DNA from: JAJDXW01 sp965214795
GTDB taxonomy: Bacteria > Pseudomonadota > Gammaproteobacteria > HK1
Assembly (NCBI GenBank): GCA_965214795.1
Contig: OZ243976.1
Coordinates: 1,116,001 to 1,180,000, forward strand
Direction of reading: 5' to 3'
DNA: 64,000 nucleotides
Under the pieces are notes generated by a model. The model made no database searches. It saw only the letters and a list, made by a program, of their open reading frames with translations, and had not been told where the DNA came from. A program made the translations under genes and the position numbers. How positions within the stretch are numbered: the stretch's first letter is position 1; each line of letters starts with the position of its first letter. Shown here one piece after another: positions 32,832-41,186 of the stretch.

Positions 32832-34198
32832 GCCGCCTCCGGCTCGGCGACCCGCGCGTTCGCCGCCGGGCGGTCTCCGGGATCCGCCCCCTGGGAGCGC
32901 ATCTGCCGTTGGATGCGCTGTACTTCCACCTTCCGGACGGTGGTGTCGCCGTCGAGGGCGAGCGCGGCCGCGACCCCGGCCGCTTCGCCCATCGCCATGC
33001 ACGGGGGGATCTCGCGGCTCACCTTCTGGGCCTGTGGGGTCGCCGAGTAGTGCCGCCCCGCGACGAGAAGCTGCTCGACCCCGACCGGCAGCAACGCCCG
33101 GTAGGGGGTGTAGTAGTCGCGGCCGCGGCACACCGAGTCCGCGAAGTGGACCCGCTCCAGCACGTCCTCCTTGGTGACCACGTATTCACCTTTGAGGAGG
33201 CGGGTCTGGCGCACCCCGGTCTGGGGGGCGAAGTCGACGAAGTACGCGCGCTCGAATCCGGGCACGTTCTCGCGGGCGAAGTCGAGGAGGGTGCGCATCC
33301 GGCGCCGCCCCTCGAACTCGGCCGCGGTCAGGTCCGCGACCTTCATCCCGTCGAAGCCCGTCATGTGCGGGCAGTTGCACCAGACGATGCCGGGGAGCGG
33401 GGTCTTCAGCCACCAGTACTGCCAGCACCCGCCGATGTGGCGCTTGGCCTGGCGGTCGACCTCCGCGAAACGCTCCGGCTCCTCGAACTGGAAGCGCTCG
33501 GCGGCGTCGGTATCGACCCCGCCGATACGCGACACGGTGGTGACGATGTAGGCGCCCTCCTCGTATGCCGCTCCCGCACTCGCGGCTACGTCGAGGTCGC
33601 CGGTGGCGTCGATGACCACGTCGCCCCGGATCGCCTGCGCCCCTTCCTTGGTCTCGACGATGACCCCGGACACTCGTCCGTCCTCGCCGACGATCGCCGA
33701 CTGGAACCAGCTATGCAGGCGAAGCTCGACGCCGGCTTCCGCGATCATGTCGAGGGCGGCCTGTTTGAAGCCGTCCGGGTCGAAGGCGGCGGCGAAGATC
33801 ACGGGGTGCGGCTTGGTGCGGGTGTGGAAGTCGAAGACCCCCCACCTCGACCACTTGCGCCACATCGCCTCGGTGGCGCGCACCGCGGGGTCGCGGTCGG
33901 CGTCGGGCGGGTACACGCAGAGCCCCCGGCGGTGCATGCGCTCGATCATCTCCAGGGCGAGGCCCCGGACGGAGACCTCGGTGTCGTTGTGCATGTCGTC
34001 GAGCACGAGGACCATGCCGCCCGAGGCGAGGCCCCCGAGGTAGGGGTAGCGCTCGACGAGGGTCACGCTCGCCCCGTTCCGGGCGGCGGAGACGGCGGCC
34101 GCGACCCCGGCCGCTCCCCCGCCCACCACCAGAACGTCCGAGGCGGCGACCACGGGGACCCGGCTCTCGGGCCTCATCAACGAGTTCGACGTCTGCAT
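32828..34198 (-). CDS. FAD-dependent oxidoreductase
   Basis: The 456-residue flavoprotein begins with a Rossmann motif, VLVVGGGAAGVAAAVSAARN, then VTLVERYPYLGGLASGGMVL, the start of the FAD-dependent oxidoreductase family that also covers fumarate-reductase-like proteins. Later signals are GDVVIDATGDLDVAA near residue 205, FAPQTGVRQTRLLKGEYVVT near residue 335 and LLVAGRHYSATPQA, GEAAGVAAALAL at the C-terminus. No signal peptide was seen. It probably oxidises the substrate taken up by the ABC importer encoded upstream. Confidence 0.85.
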   Translation of the reverse strand: MQTSNSLMRPESRVPVVAASDVLVVGGGAAGVAAAVSAARNGASVTLVERYPYLGGLASGGMVLVLDDMHNDTEVSVRGLALEMIERMHRRGLCVYPPDADRDPAVRATEAMWRKWSRWGVFDFHTRTKPHPVIFAAAFDPDGFKQAALDMIAEAGVELRLHSWFQSAIVGEDGRVSGVIVETKEGAQAIRGDVVIDATGDLDVAASAGAAYEEGAYIVTTVSRIGGVDTDAAERFQFEEPERFAEVDRQAKRHIGGCWQYWWLKTPLPGIVWCNCPHMTGFDGMKVADLTAAEFEGRRRMRTLLDFARENVPGFERAYFVDFAPQTGVRQTRLLKGEYVVTKEDVLERVHFADSVCRGRDYYTPYRALLPVGVEQLLVAGRHYSATPQAQKVSREIPPCMAMGEAAGVAAALALDGDTTVRKVEVQRIQRQMRSQGADPGDRPAANARVAEPEAA

Positions 34199-34256
34199 GC
34201 AGCTTTCTCCCTGTGGCGGTGGCCCCGTGCGGTGGCCGCAAGCATCCCGGCCACGG

Positions 34257-35117
34257 TCAGAACACCTCCGGGGGCTTCCACTTGAGCACCCGGCGTTCGA
34301 CGAGGGTGACGATGGCGAACGCCGCGACGGCCATCCCCGCGCCGAGGATGACGGTGGCGTAGAGGAGCGGCGCCCGGAAGTTGTAGGTGGCCTCGATGAT
34401 GAGGGAGCCGAGACCGTAGTTGGAGCCGATCCACTCCCCGACGATCGCCCCGATGACGCAGGTCGTCGACGCGATCTTGAGGGCCGCGAACAGGAACGGG
34501 AGGGAGCTCTGGAGCCGGATCTTGAAGAGCACCTCCCGGCTGCTCGCGGAGAGGACCCGCATCAGCTCCAGCATCTGGGGGCTCACCGCCTTCAGCCCGC
34601 GCACCATGTTGACCAGGGTCGGAAAAAAGCAGATGAGGGCGGCGATGACGATCTTCGGGGCGTAGCCGTTCCCGAGGAGGAGCACCAGGATCGGGGCGAT
34701 GGCGATGATCGGGATCGTGTTGACGAAGACCGCGATCGGATAGAACGCCCGCTCCGCGAGCTGACTGTGCACGAACCATACCGCGAGCACCGCGGCGACG
34801 GAGTTTCCGACGAGAAAGCCGGAGGCCGCCTCCATCAGCGTGGGCCAGAAGTTGAGCCAGAGGATGTCGCCCCGCTCCACGAACACCTCGAGGACCTGGA
34901 TCGGGCTCGGTGCGATGTAGGTCGGCACCCCGAACCCGGCCACGATCGCCTGCCAGAGGAGGAGTATCCCGGCCGCGGCCGCGATCGCGGGGGCGCGCCG
35001 GCGCCAGGTCCCCCGGGGCCGTTCGTGCCGTGTGCGCCGCTCGCCGCCGAGCGAGGCCGCGGCCGTTGTTCGCTCGCGCCGGAGAGAGGGATCGGGGGGA
35101 GCGGGGGGGACGGTCAA
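34257..35117 (-). CDS. ABC importer permease, SsuC/TauC type
   Basis: The 286-residue membrane protein has about six helices and the nitrate/sulfonate/taurine-class features: GVPTYIAPSPIQVLEVFVER, NTIPIIAIAPILVLLLGNGY, and the EAA-like loop near LSASSREVLFKIRLQSSLPF. TTG 35117 is chosen: it overlaps the ATPase stop (TTGA) and has GGAGGAG 5 bases upstream. The first 40 residues are an Arg/Pro-rich cytoplasmic extension. Confidence 0.87.
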   Translation of the reverse strand: MTVPPAPPDPSLRRERTTAAASLGGERRTRHERPRGTWRRRAPAIAAAAGILLLWQAIVAGFGVPTYIAPSPIQVLEVFVERGDILWLNFWPTLMEAASGFLVGNSVAAVLAVWFVHSQLAERAFYPIAVFVNTIPIIAIAPILVLLLGNGYAPKIVIAALICFFPTLVNMVRGLKAVSPQMLELMRVLSASSREVLFKIRLQSSLPFLFAALKIASTTCVIGAIVGEWIGSNYGLGSLIIEATYNFRAPLLYATVILGAGMAVAAFAIVTLVERRVLKWKPPEVF

Positions 35118-35947
35118 CTCGACTCCTCCAACAGCCCCCGAAGGTGCGCGGTGACCGCCACGAACTCGAGGGTGTCGCGCGTCGCGAGGGTCCTCGGCCC
35201 TTGGAAGTCGATGTCCACGTACTCGCGCACCCGGCCGGGATGCGCCGACAGCACCAGGCACTTCTGCCCGAGGAAGGTCGCCTCGGGGATGGAATGGGTG
35301 ACGAAGATGATGGTGGTGCCGGTCTCGCGCCAGATCCGGAGCAGCTCCTCGTTGAGCTTGTCGCGGGTGATCTCGTCGAGGGCGCCGAAGGGCTCGTCCA
35401 TCAGCAGCACCCGCGGTCGGCAGACGAGGGCCCGGGCGATCGACACCCGTTGCCGCATGCCGCCCGAGAGCTCGTGGGGCAACGCCGCCTCCCGGCCCGC
35501 GAGACCGACGAGGGCGAGCAACTCCTCCGGCTCCGCGTGTTGCTCCACGCTGCCGTCCCCGCGGCCGACCTCGAGCGGCAGGCGCACGTTGTCAATCGCG
35601 CTCCGCCACGGGAGCAGGGTGGCGTCCTGGAACACGAAGGCGAAGTCGCGGGCGAGTCTCGCTTCCTCCGGGGTACGGCCGAACACGCTGATCTCTCCCT
35701 GACTCATCGGAACGAGGTCCGCAACCGCCCGCAGGAGGGTGGACTTGCCGCACCCCGAGGGGCCGAGCATGGTGACGAGCCCGCCGTCGGGAACGGCGAA
35801 GCTCACCCCTTCGAGCGCGGTGACGGGGCCGGCATCGCTCTCGAACCGCACCGCGAGGTTCCGGACGGAAACCGCGGCCGCGCGGGCGGGCGCGCTGTCG
35901 GGGGCGGCGGCCGGTGCGGCCCCGGACCCCGCCGCCGCGGGGCTCAC
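35114..35947 (-). CDS. ABC importer ATPase, SsuB/TauB type
   Basis: The 277-residue ATPase has Walker A GPSGCGKST near residue 64, the Q-loop in FVFQDATLLPW, the signature LSGGMRQRVSIARAL, Walker B VLLMDEPFGALDE and the switch histidine in FVTHSIPEA. It belongs to the nitrate/sulfonate/taurine subfamily. The GTG start at 35947 adds a 25-residue Ala/Pro stretch. It is coupled to the permease by overlap and lies 137 bp after the binding-protein gene. Confidence 0.93.
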   Translation of the reverse strand: MSPAAAGSGAAPAAAPDSAPARAAAVSVRNLAVRFESDAGPVTALEGVSFAVPDGGLVTMLGPSGCGKSTLLRAVADLVPMSQGEISVFGRTPEEARLARDFAFVFQDATLLPWRSAIDNVRLPLEVGRGDGSVEQHAEPEELLALVGLAGREAALPHELSGGMRQRVSIARALVCRPRVLLMDEPFGALDEITRDKLNEELLRIWRETGTTIIFVTHSIPEATFLGQKCLVLSAHPGRVREYVDIDFQGPRTLATRDTLEFVAVTAHLRGLLEESS

Positions 35948-35959
35948 CGGAGGCGATCC

Positions 35960-36013
35960 CCGAGGCGATCCCGGGAGCGAGCCCCGGGAACGATCCCGGG
36001 AGTGATCCCGGGG
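35960..36013. promoter_or_regulatory. CCCGGG-rich hairpin cluster between binding protein and ATPase genes
   Basis: Four CCCGGG-centred palindromes occur in 54 bases, for example TCCCGGG at 35969-35975 pairing with CCCGGGA at 35983-35989, and a second pair at 35994-36013. They are spaced 12-15 bases apart like a decayed tandem repeat. The position, after the binding-protein gene, matches hairpins in the other two importer operons of the window. Confidence 0.5.
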
Positions 36014-36084
36014 CGGCCCCCGAAGCGACCCCCGGGCTCGCGCCGCCGCCGGTCACCCCTGTCCAGGCCGCCGCCCTCCCGCCC

Positions 36085-37128
36085 TCACCCGATCTGCTTC
36101 CGCAACGCTTCGGTCGCCGCGAGGATGTCGGTCGTCATCACGTCGCCGACCGTCGGCACGTCCCCCCTGAACTGCTCGAGATCGGCGTAGACGTCGATCT
36201 GCTTCTGCCAGTTGTCGGGGTTCATGGCCGCCCAGCCCTCGGTGGCGGTGGTCCCGTCGAAGGAGAAGCCGAGGACCGGCCCCACCGCCTCGAGCTCGCT
36301 CGCCCGGTCGAGGTTCCGGTACTCCGACACCAGGTGATCGACGGCCGCCTCCGGGTTCTCCCGGGCGTATCCCCAGCCGCGGGCGGAACCGGTGAGATAG
36401 CGCACGAGCACGTCCCCGTGCTCGGCGAGCATCCGGTCGGTCGTGTAGTAGACGTTCGCGTAGAGCTGGATCCCGGCATCCCACAGCATCAGGTCGACCC
36501 GGTCGTCCCCGAGGATCTTGAGCGCGTTGGTGTTGGTCATCCAGCCGGTGACCGCCTGCGCCTGCCCGGTCATGAGCTGGTTCATGTCGCTGCCCATCTT
36601 GACCACTTCGACCTGATCCTCGGCGATGCCGTTGAGGGCGAGCAGGGCCCTGAGCAGGATGACCGCCGTCGGCTGGGTGGCGATGGTCTTGCCGATCATG
36701 TCCTTCGGGGTGCGGATCGGGTTGTCCGCGAGCGAGAAGTAGGTGAACGGATGCTTCTGGTAGCCGGCCGCGAACGCCTTGACCGGGATGCCCGCGGAAC
36801 GCGCCAGCATCAGGGAGGGGCTGGACGAGAGCTGCCCGACCCCGGCCCGGCCGGCCGCGACGGAGGCGACCCCGTCCACGCCCGGTCCGCCCGGGGTGAC
36901 CATGAGCTCGACGCCCTCCTCGGCGTAATAGCCGAGGCGCTTTGCACAGACCTCGCCGAGGATTCCGTTGCTCGCGAGCCATCCGAGCTGCATGTTGACC
37001 TCGGCCGCGTCGGCGGCGAGAGATCGCACGCTGATGAAGGACGACGCGGCGGCCGCACCGAGGGCGCCGCCGTACTGGAGTATCCGCCGGCGGCTGAGCC
37101 GCGGCGTGACCGTGGTGTGTTCCGACAT
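36085..37128 (-). CDS. ABC importer substrate-binding protein, NMT1/SsuA-like, Tat-exported
   Basis: The 347-residue protein begins with a twin-arginine signal (RLSRRRILQYGGALGAAAAS), cut near SLAADAAE. The mature part has the NMT1/THI5/SsuA fold: LGWLASNGILGEVCAKRLGY, VTPGGPGVDGVASVAAGRAG, KTIATQPTAVILLRALLALN and WMTNTNALKILG. Such proteins bind pyrimidine precursors, sulfonates, nitrate or aromatic acids. It opens the gene run ABC importer - FAD oxidoreductase - CoA-transferase - hydratase - ferredoxin. Three 11-bp repeats lie 14 bases upstream of the start. Confidence 0.88.
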   Translation of the reverse strand: MSEHTTVTPRLSRRRILQYGGALGAAAASSFISVRSLAADAAEVNMQLGWLASNGILGEVCAKRLGYYAEEGVELMVTPGGPGVDGVASVAAGRAGVGQLSSSPSLMLARSAGIPVKAFAAGYQKHPFTYFSLADNPIRTPKDMIGKTIATQPTAVILLRALLALNGIAEDQVEVVKMGSDMNQLMTGQAQAVTGWMTNTNALKILGDDRVDLMLWDAGIQLYANVYYTTDRMLAEHGDVLVRYLTGSARGWGYARENPEAAVDHLVSEYRNLDRASELEAVGPVLGFSFDGTTATEGWAAMNPDNWQKQIDVYADLEQFRGDVPTVGDVMTTDILAATEALRKQIG

Positions 37129-37141
37129 GCTTCGAGTCCTC

Positions 37142-37174
37142 GTTGACGCTGGGTTGACGCTGGGTTGACGCTGG
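37142..37174 (-). repeat. Tandem array, three 11-bp units upstream of the importer operon
   Basis: Three perfect copies of GTTGACGCTGG lie 14-46 bases upstream of the binding-protein ATG, in the presumed promoter or leader. They could bind a regulator on one helix face or be a slippage array. Confidence 0.9.
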
Positions 37175-37430
37175 ATTCCTGGGCGCCCGGCTGCGCCTCG
37201 CGTATCGACGCCGGCCCCGGATGCGGGGCCATGCCTTCCGGCCCGCGCCGGCCGGGCCGCGCCTTGGTCACGGGGACAGCCTAGTCCGATCGGGCGTTCG
37301 AAGGAAGTGCTGATTTCCGCGTGGCCTGTTGCGATTCCCGCAACAGCCCCGCAACAGAATGGTCGTTTCAATCATGGTCGTTTCACGCTACGGCTCCCAT
37401 CCCCGAAGGGTTGGACGAGTAGTCCCCGGC

Positions 37431-37506
37431 AAATCGGATTCGCTCCGCGTAATCCGGCCGGAACGCATTTCTCCGAGGTCGGGTTGCGCCTCCGGCCGAC
37501 CCGATC
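37431..37506. repeat. Two REP-like elements
   Basis: In the 438-bp gap 37129-37566, arms CGGATT/AATCCG at 37435-37456 and GTCGGGT/ACCCGAT at 37478-37505 form two neighbouring copies of the dispersed palindrome, both diverged. The rest of the gap shows no gene. Confidence 0.65.
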
Positions 37507-37566
37507 TGCCGCGACTCCCGCCGACGCAACCCTCGCCGCGGTCGCCCGACCGGCCGGGATGGGCGG

Positions 37567-38502
37567 TCACGGCGGAGGGGCCCGCCGGCCGGTCGCCGTT
37601 CGGCCTTCGGCGTCCACCGCCTCGACGAACGCCCCGACGAGGTGGTCCGAGGCGTGGACGACGTGCTCCGGTCCGGGGAAACGGCCTTCGCGCACATCGG
37701 CCACGAACTCGGTGAATCCGGCCACCCGCTCGGCCTGCATCTCCTCCTTCATCCGGTAGAGGAGGCGGTACTGCTTCGAGTGCCGCGGGTACGGCGGAGG
37801 GTTGTTGCCGAGAATGTCCTCCGCGAACAGAAACTGGATGTCGCCGCCGCTTCCCGCACCGATAGACGAGGTGAGAAGCCGGGTCCGCCGGCTGATCTCG
37901 ACCAGGAGCTCGGCGGGGACGACCTCGACCTCCACCGCGTAGGCCCCCGCGTTTTCGAGGGCCTTGATCTCGCGGAACACCCACATCGCTTCGTCGAGGG
38001 TCTTCCCGACCGCGCGCAACCCGCCGGTCCAGGTGCTCTTTCTCGGCACGAGGCCCGCATGCCCCTGGATCGGGATCCCCGCGTCGGCCGCCGCCGCGAC
38101 GAAGCGCGGGCTCCATTGGCACATGATCGCGTCCGCCCCGATCGCCATCGCATCGTAGCCGATGCGCACTGCCTCGACCTCGCTCGCGGCGGCGACGAGC
38201 GGCACGGAAAAGGCCATGAACGTGTTGGGCGCGGCCCGGCGGATGGCCGCGGCGAGGTCGGGCTGCCGGGGGTCGAAGCGCACCTTCATGGTGTCGATGC
38301 CGGCCTGCTCCGCGGCGGACGCCTCCTCCGGGGAGAAGGGCAGGGTCTCCACGAGCACGCGCTTTCCCTTCTGGTCCCGGAGATCCTTCACGGTGTAGTT
38401 GCGGGTCCCGTACGCGCCCCCCAGGGTCATGACCCGCTTGAGACCGCGCTCGGCCGCATCTCTGGGCGGAATGCCTCCGTCGCCGGTCGCGTGGCTCGCC
38501 AT
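37567..38502 (-). CDS. PanB-like ketopantoate hydroxymethyltransferase homologue
   Basis: The 311-residue TIM-barrel protein belongs to the PanB/phosphoenolpyruvate-mutase superfamily: KRVLVETLPFSPEEASAAEQ, MAFSVPLVAAASEVEAVRIG, GADAIMCQWSPRFVAAAADA and GIPIQGHAGLVPRKS, which places GHxGLxP in the PanB position. Family members form C-C bonds on 2-oxoacids with methylenetetrahydrofolate or cleave them. The sequence is diverged from true PanB and no panC is nearby, so another 2-oxoacid or metabolite is likely. Confidence 0.75.
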   Translation of the reverse strand: MASHATGDGGIPPRDAAERGLKRVMTLGGAYGTRNYTVKDLRDQKGKRVLVETLPFSPEEASAAEQAGIDTMKVRFDPRQPDLAAAIRRAAPNTFMAFSVPLVAAASEVEAVRIGYDAMAIGADAIMCQWSPRFVAAAADAGIPIQGHAGLVPRKSTWTGGLRAVGKTLDEAMWVFREIKALENAGAYAVEVEVVPAELLVEISRRTRLLTSSIGAGSGGDIQFLFAEDILGNNPPPYPRHSKQYRLLYRMKEEMQAERVAGFTEFVADVREGRFPGPEHVVHASDHLVGAFVEAVDAEGRTATGRRAPPP

Positions 38503-38684
38503 GGCTCTCTTCCTTCCCCGAAGTGGTCCGCGCCGAACGGTACCAAAGTTGCCCCGTCGAGTTCACCCACGGGGAGGCCGGGGCCGAGGCCGGCGGAAGG
38601 GGTGCCGGGAGCGCCGTGATCACTCCCCGGCTCGGGGCCGGGCCGGCGAGCCCGGGCCGGGCTGCGGAGGCCGCGCGGGGCTGG

Positions 38685-39425
38685 TCAGAGCGATACGCCG
38701 CCGTCGACGACGAACGCGGTACCGGTGGCGTAGGTGGACTCGTCGCTCGCGAGCCATACCGCGAGGGAGGCGATCTCCCCCGCCGTGCCGAGCCGGCCGA
38801 GGGGCTGACGTGCGATGAAATCCTTGCGCGCCTGGACCGGGTCGTCGAAGGCCGCGATGCGGTCTTCGAGGGAGGGGGTCTCCACCGTCCCCGGGCAGAT
38901 GCAGTTGCAGCGGATCCCGTCCCGGATGTAGTCGGCGGCGACCGACTTGGTAAGCCCGATGACCGCCGCCTTCGTGGTGCCGTAGACGAACCGGTCGGGC
39001 AGCCCGCGGATCGAGGAGGCGACGGACGACATGTTGATGACGGAGCCTCCGCCACGCTCGATCATGCCGGGGAGGAAGGCGCGAATCATGCGGTACATGC
39101 TGTCCACGTTGAGCGTCATGCTGAAGCGCCACTCCTCCTCGCCGGTGCTGAGCGCGCTCCCGTGGTGGACGAACCCCGCGCAGTTGAAGAGCACGTCGGG
39201 GGGGCCGACCTCGCGGGCGGCGGCTTCGATGTCGGCGGGATCGGTCACGTCGAGACGCCGGGTCTCGATGCCGGCGACCTCCGCGAGCTCGGCGAGCTTT
39301 TCCGCGTCGACGTCGGTGGCGGTCACCCGCGCGCCTTCGGCCGCGAACGCGAGCGCGCTCGCCCGGCCGATGCCTTGCGCGGCAGCGGTGAGGAGGATGG
39401 TCTTGCCGGCGAGTCGCGAGCCCAT
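38685..39425 (-). CDS. SDR-family dehydrogenase, 3-hydroxybutyrate dehydrogenase type 2-like
   Basis: The 246-residue SDR has TAAAQGIGRASALAFAAEGA for NAD binding, LFNCAGFVHHG, the catalytic serine in INMSSVASSIRG and YxxxK in VYGTTKAAVIG. The pattern with CICPGTVETPSLEDRI resembles type 2 3-hydroxybutyrate dehydrogenases (BDH2/LinC-like). ATG 39425 fits the family N-terminus. It is 182 bp upstream of the PanB-like gene on the same strand and may be cotranscribed. Confidence 0.86.
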   Translation of the reverse strand: MGSRLAGKTILLTAAAQGIGRASALAFAAEGARVTATDVDAEKLAELAEVAGIETRRLDVTDPADIEAAAREVGPPDVLFNCAGFVHHGSALSTGEEEWRFSMTLNVDSMYRMIRAFLPGMIERGGGSVINMSSVASSIRGLPDRFVYGTTKAAVIGLTKSVAADYIRDGIRCNCICPGTVETPSLEDRIAAFDDPVQARKDFIARQPLGRLGTAGEIASLAVWLASDESTYATGTAFVVDGGVSL

Positions 39426-40163
39426 TGGCTGGTCCGTGATCGAAGGGAGGCGGGAAGGCGGCAGGATATCAGACCGTTCGCGGCTGCCCACCGTTCAAGT
39501 GCCTCGGGGGCAGGACCATTTTTTGACAATGGGAAGCAACGCTCACCATTGAAAAGACCGGCCACGGTGTCGCCTCCCCCGCTCTCACCGCAGTGCCGCC
39601 GCAGTGCCGCCGCAGTGCCGCCGCAGTGCCACTTGGAATTCCTCTGGTCAGCCAGACCCTGACTTTCATGCGGCGGGGCGGCTGCGAACGAGCGGACCAT
39701 GACCGTTTTCGTCGTGACCGAGGGCTGGCCGCGGATGCGGATCGGCCGGCCGCGCGCTCGAGGGCCGCTTCACGAGGCCCGAACCGGCACGCAGACGGCG
39801 AAATGCGCTCCCCGATTGCCTGCCGAACAGGCCCGGTTCACCCGCCGCCGGACAAAAGACGAGTGCTGACCCGTCGCCGGACGAATCAACGAGCCCTGGT
39901 CTCGGGGGATACAATGCGCTGGCCATCTTCAGGGGTTCCGAATCGCCGGCGGCCTGTCCGGGCCGAGGACGGAGCCGGAGCCCCGAGCCGGCGTGCGGGG
40001 CACCGGGTGCCCCCGGAGTCAATCGCATGACGAAACGAAGCGGCGGAGCGCCGGCGTGCGAGCGGCGGCCGGCGGAATGCGGGGGGACGGGGTGGATCGA
40101 GCGGCCGCTTCTCCCGGGCGCCGCGGGGTCGGGGCCGGACGGACGGCCCGACGGAGGAGCCCG
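39426..40163. other. Gene-free region
   Basis: The 738-bp gap between divergent genes holds the 11-bp array at 39588-39631 and a -10-like TACAAT near 39908. No protein-like frame, RNA gene or strong inverted repeat was seen. Confidence 0.5.
39588..39631. repeat. Tandem array, four 11-bp units
   Basis: Four head-to-tail copies of CCGCAGTGCCG, the last ending in A instead of G. It is the third 11-bp array in the window, each with a different unit, all intergenic. Confidence 0.95.
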
Positions 40164-41186
40164 GTGACCTCGCGCCGCAACCTCGACACGGATCGGTTCC
40201 TTGCCCACTACGCGACGATGCAGCGCATCCGGGCGTTCGAGCGCGCCGCCCTTCGCGCCGCCCGCGAAGGTCTCGCGACCGGCGCGATCCACGCCTCCAT
40301 CGGCCAGGAGGCGGTGGCGTCGGGGGTCTGCGGCAACCTCGGCCGCTCCGATCTCCTTCTCTCCAACCACCGCGGACACGGGCACACCCTCGCCAAGGGC
40401 GCGGACCCCGGCGCGATGATGCGCGAGCTGTTCGGACGCGAGGGCGGGGTGTGCGGGGGCAAGGGCGGGTCCATGCACATCGCCGACTTCGGGGTGGGCA
40501 TGCTCGGGGCGAACGGGGTGGTCGGAGCCAACATCCTCATCGCGGCCGGGGCCGCGCACGGGATCAGGCTCCGCCGCTCGCGCACCGCCGACGACCGCGT
40601 CGTGGTCTGCATCTTCGGCGACGGCGCGGTGAACCGCGGTCCCTTCCTCGAAGGGCTCAACTGGGCCGCGGTATACCGGCTGCCGGTGCTCTTCGTGTGC
40701 GAGGACAACGGCTTCGCCGCGACGACGCGCACCGCGGCGCTGACCGCGGGGCCGGGCCCGGCGGCCCGCGCGGAGAGCCTCGGCCTCGCGGCGGCGGAGG
40801 TGGACGGCAACGACATCGTGGCCGTCGACGCGATCGCGCGGGAGCTGATCTCGGCGGCCCGCGCCGGCGAGCCCCGCTTTCTGCATGCGCGGACGTGGCG
40901 CCTCGAAGGACACACCGCGGCCGACGAGGGAACGTATCGGCCGGCCTCGGAGGTCGAGGCCCGCTGGGCGGAGGAGCCGATGGCCCGCTGCGAGCGGCTC
41001 CTCGGGCAGGCGGGGGTCGAGCCGCGGCGCCTCGAAGCGGCCCGCGACGCGGCCGGGCGGGAGATGGAGGCGGTGTTCGAGGAGGCCCGTGCAGCGGACT
41101 GGCCGCCCCTGTCCACCGCGTTCGACGACGTGCTCGATACCGTTGCCGCCGCGGGAACGGAGACGGCCGCGGGAGCCGGCGGCTGA
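40164..41186 (+). CDS. 2-oxoacid/acetoin dehydrogenase E1 alpha subunit
   Basis: The 340-residue protein is the TPP-binding alpha chain of an E1 component: MQRIRAFERAALRAAREGLA, HASIGQEAVASGVCGNLG, SNHRGHGHTLAKGADP, GGKGGSMHI and the TPP motif GDGAVNRGPFLEGLN ending in VCEDNGF. GTG 40164 has GGAGGAG 5 bases upstream. The stop overlaps the beta-subunit start (TGATG). With E2 and E3 it would oxidatively decarboxylate a 2-oxoacid or cleave acetoin, but no E2 or E3 gene follows. Confidence 0.92.
   Translation: MTSRRNLDTDRFLAHYATMQRIRAFERAALRAAREGLATGAIHASIGQEAVASGVCGNLGRSDLLLSNHRGHGHTLAKGADPGAMMRELFGREGGVCGGKGGSMHIADFGVGMLGANGVVGANILIAAGAAHGIRLRRSRTADDRVVVCIFGDGAVNRGPFLEGLNWAAVYRLPVLFVCEDNGFAATTRTAALTAGPGPAARAESLGLAAAEVDGNDIVAVDAIARELISAARAGEPRFLHARTWRLEGHTAADEGTYRPASEVEARWAEEPMARCERLLGQAGVEPRRLEAARDAAGREMEAVFEEARAADWPPLSTAFDDVLDTVAAAGTETAAGAGG

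Noticed and set aside
39993..40163. A 57-residue N-terminal extension of the E1 alpha subunit
   Set aside because: The extension is Arg/Gly-rich and unlike the family; GTG 40164 has a strong Shine-Dalgarno sequence and fits the usual start.
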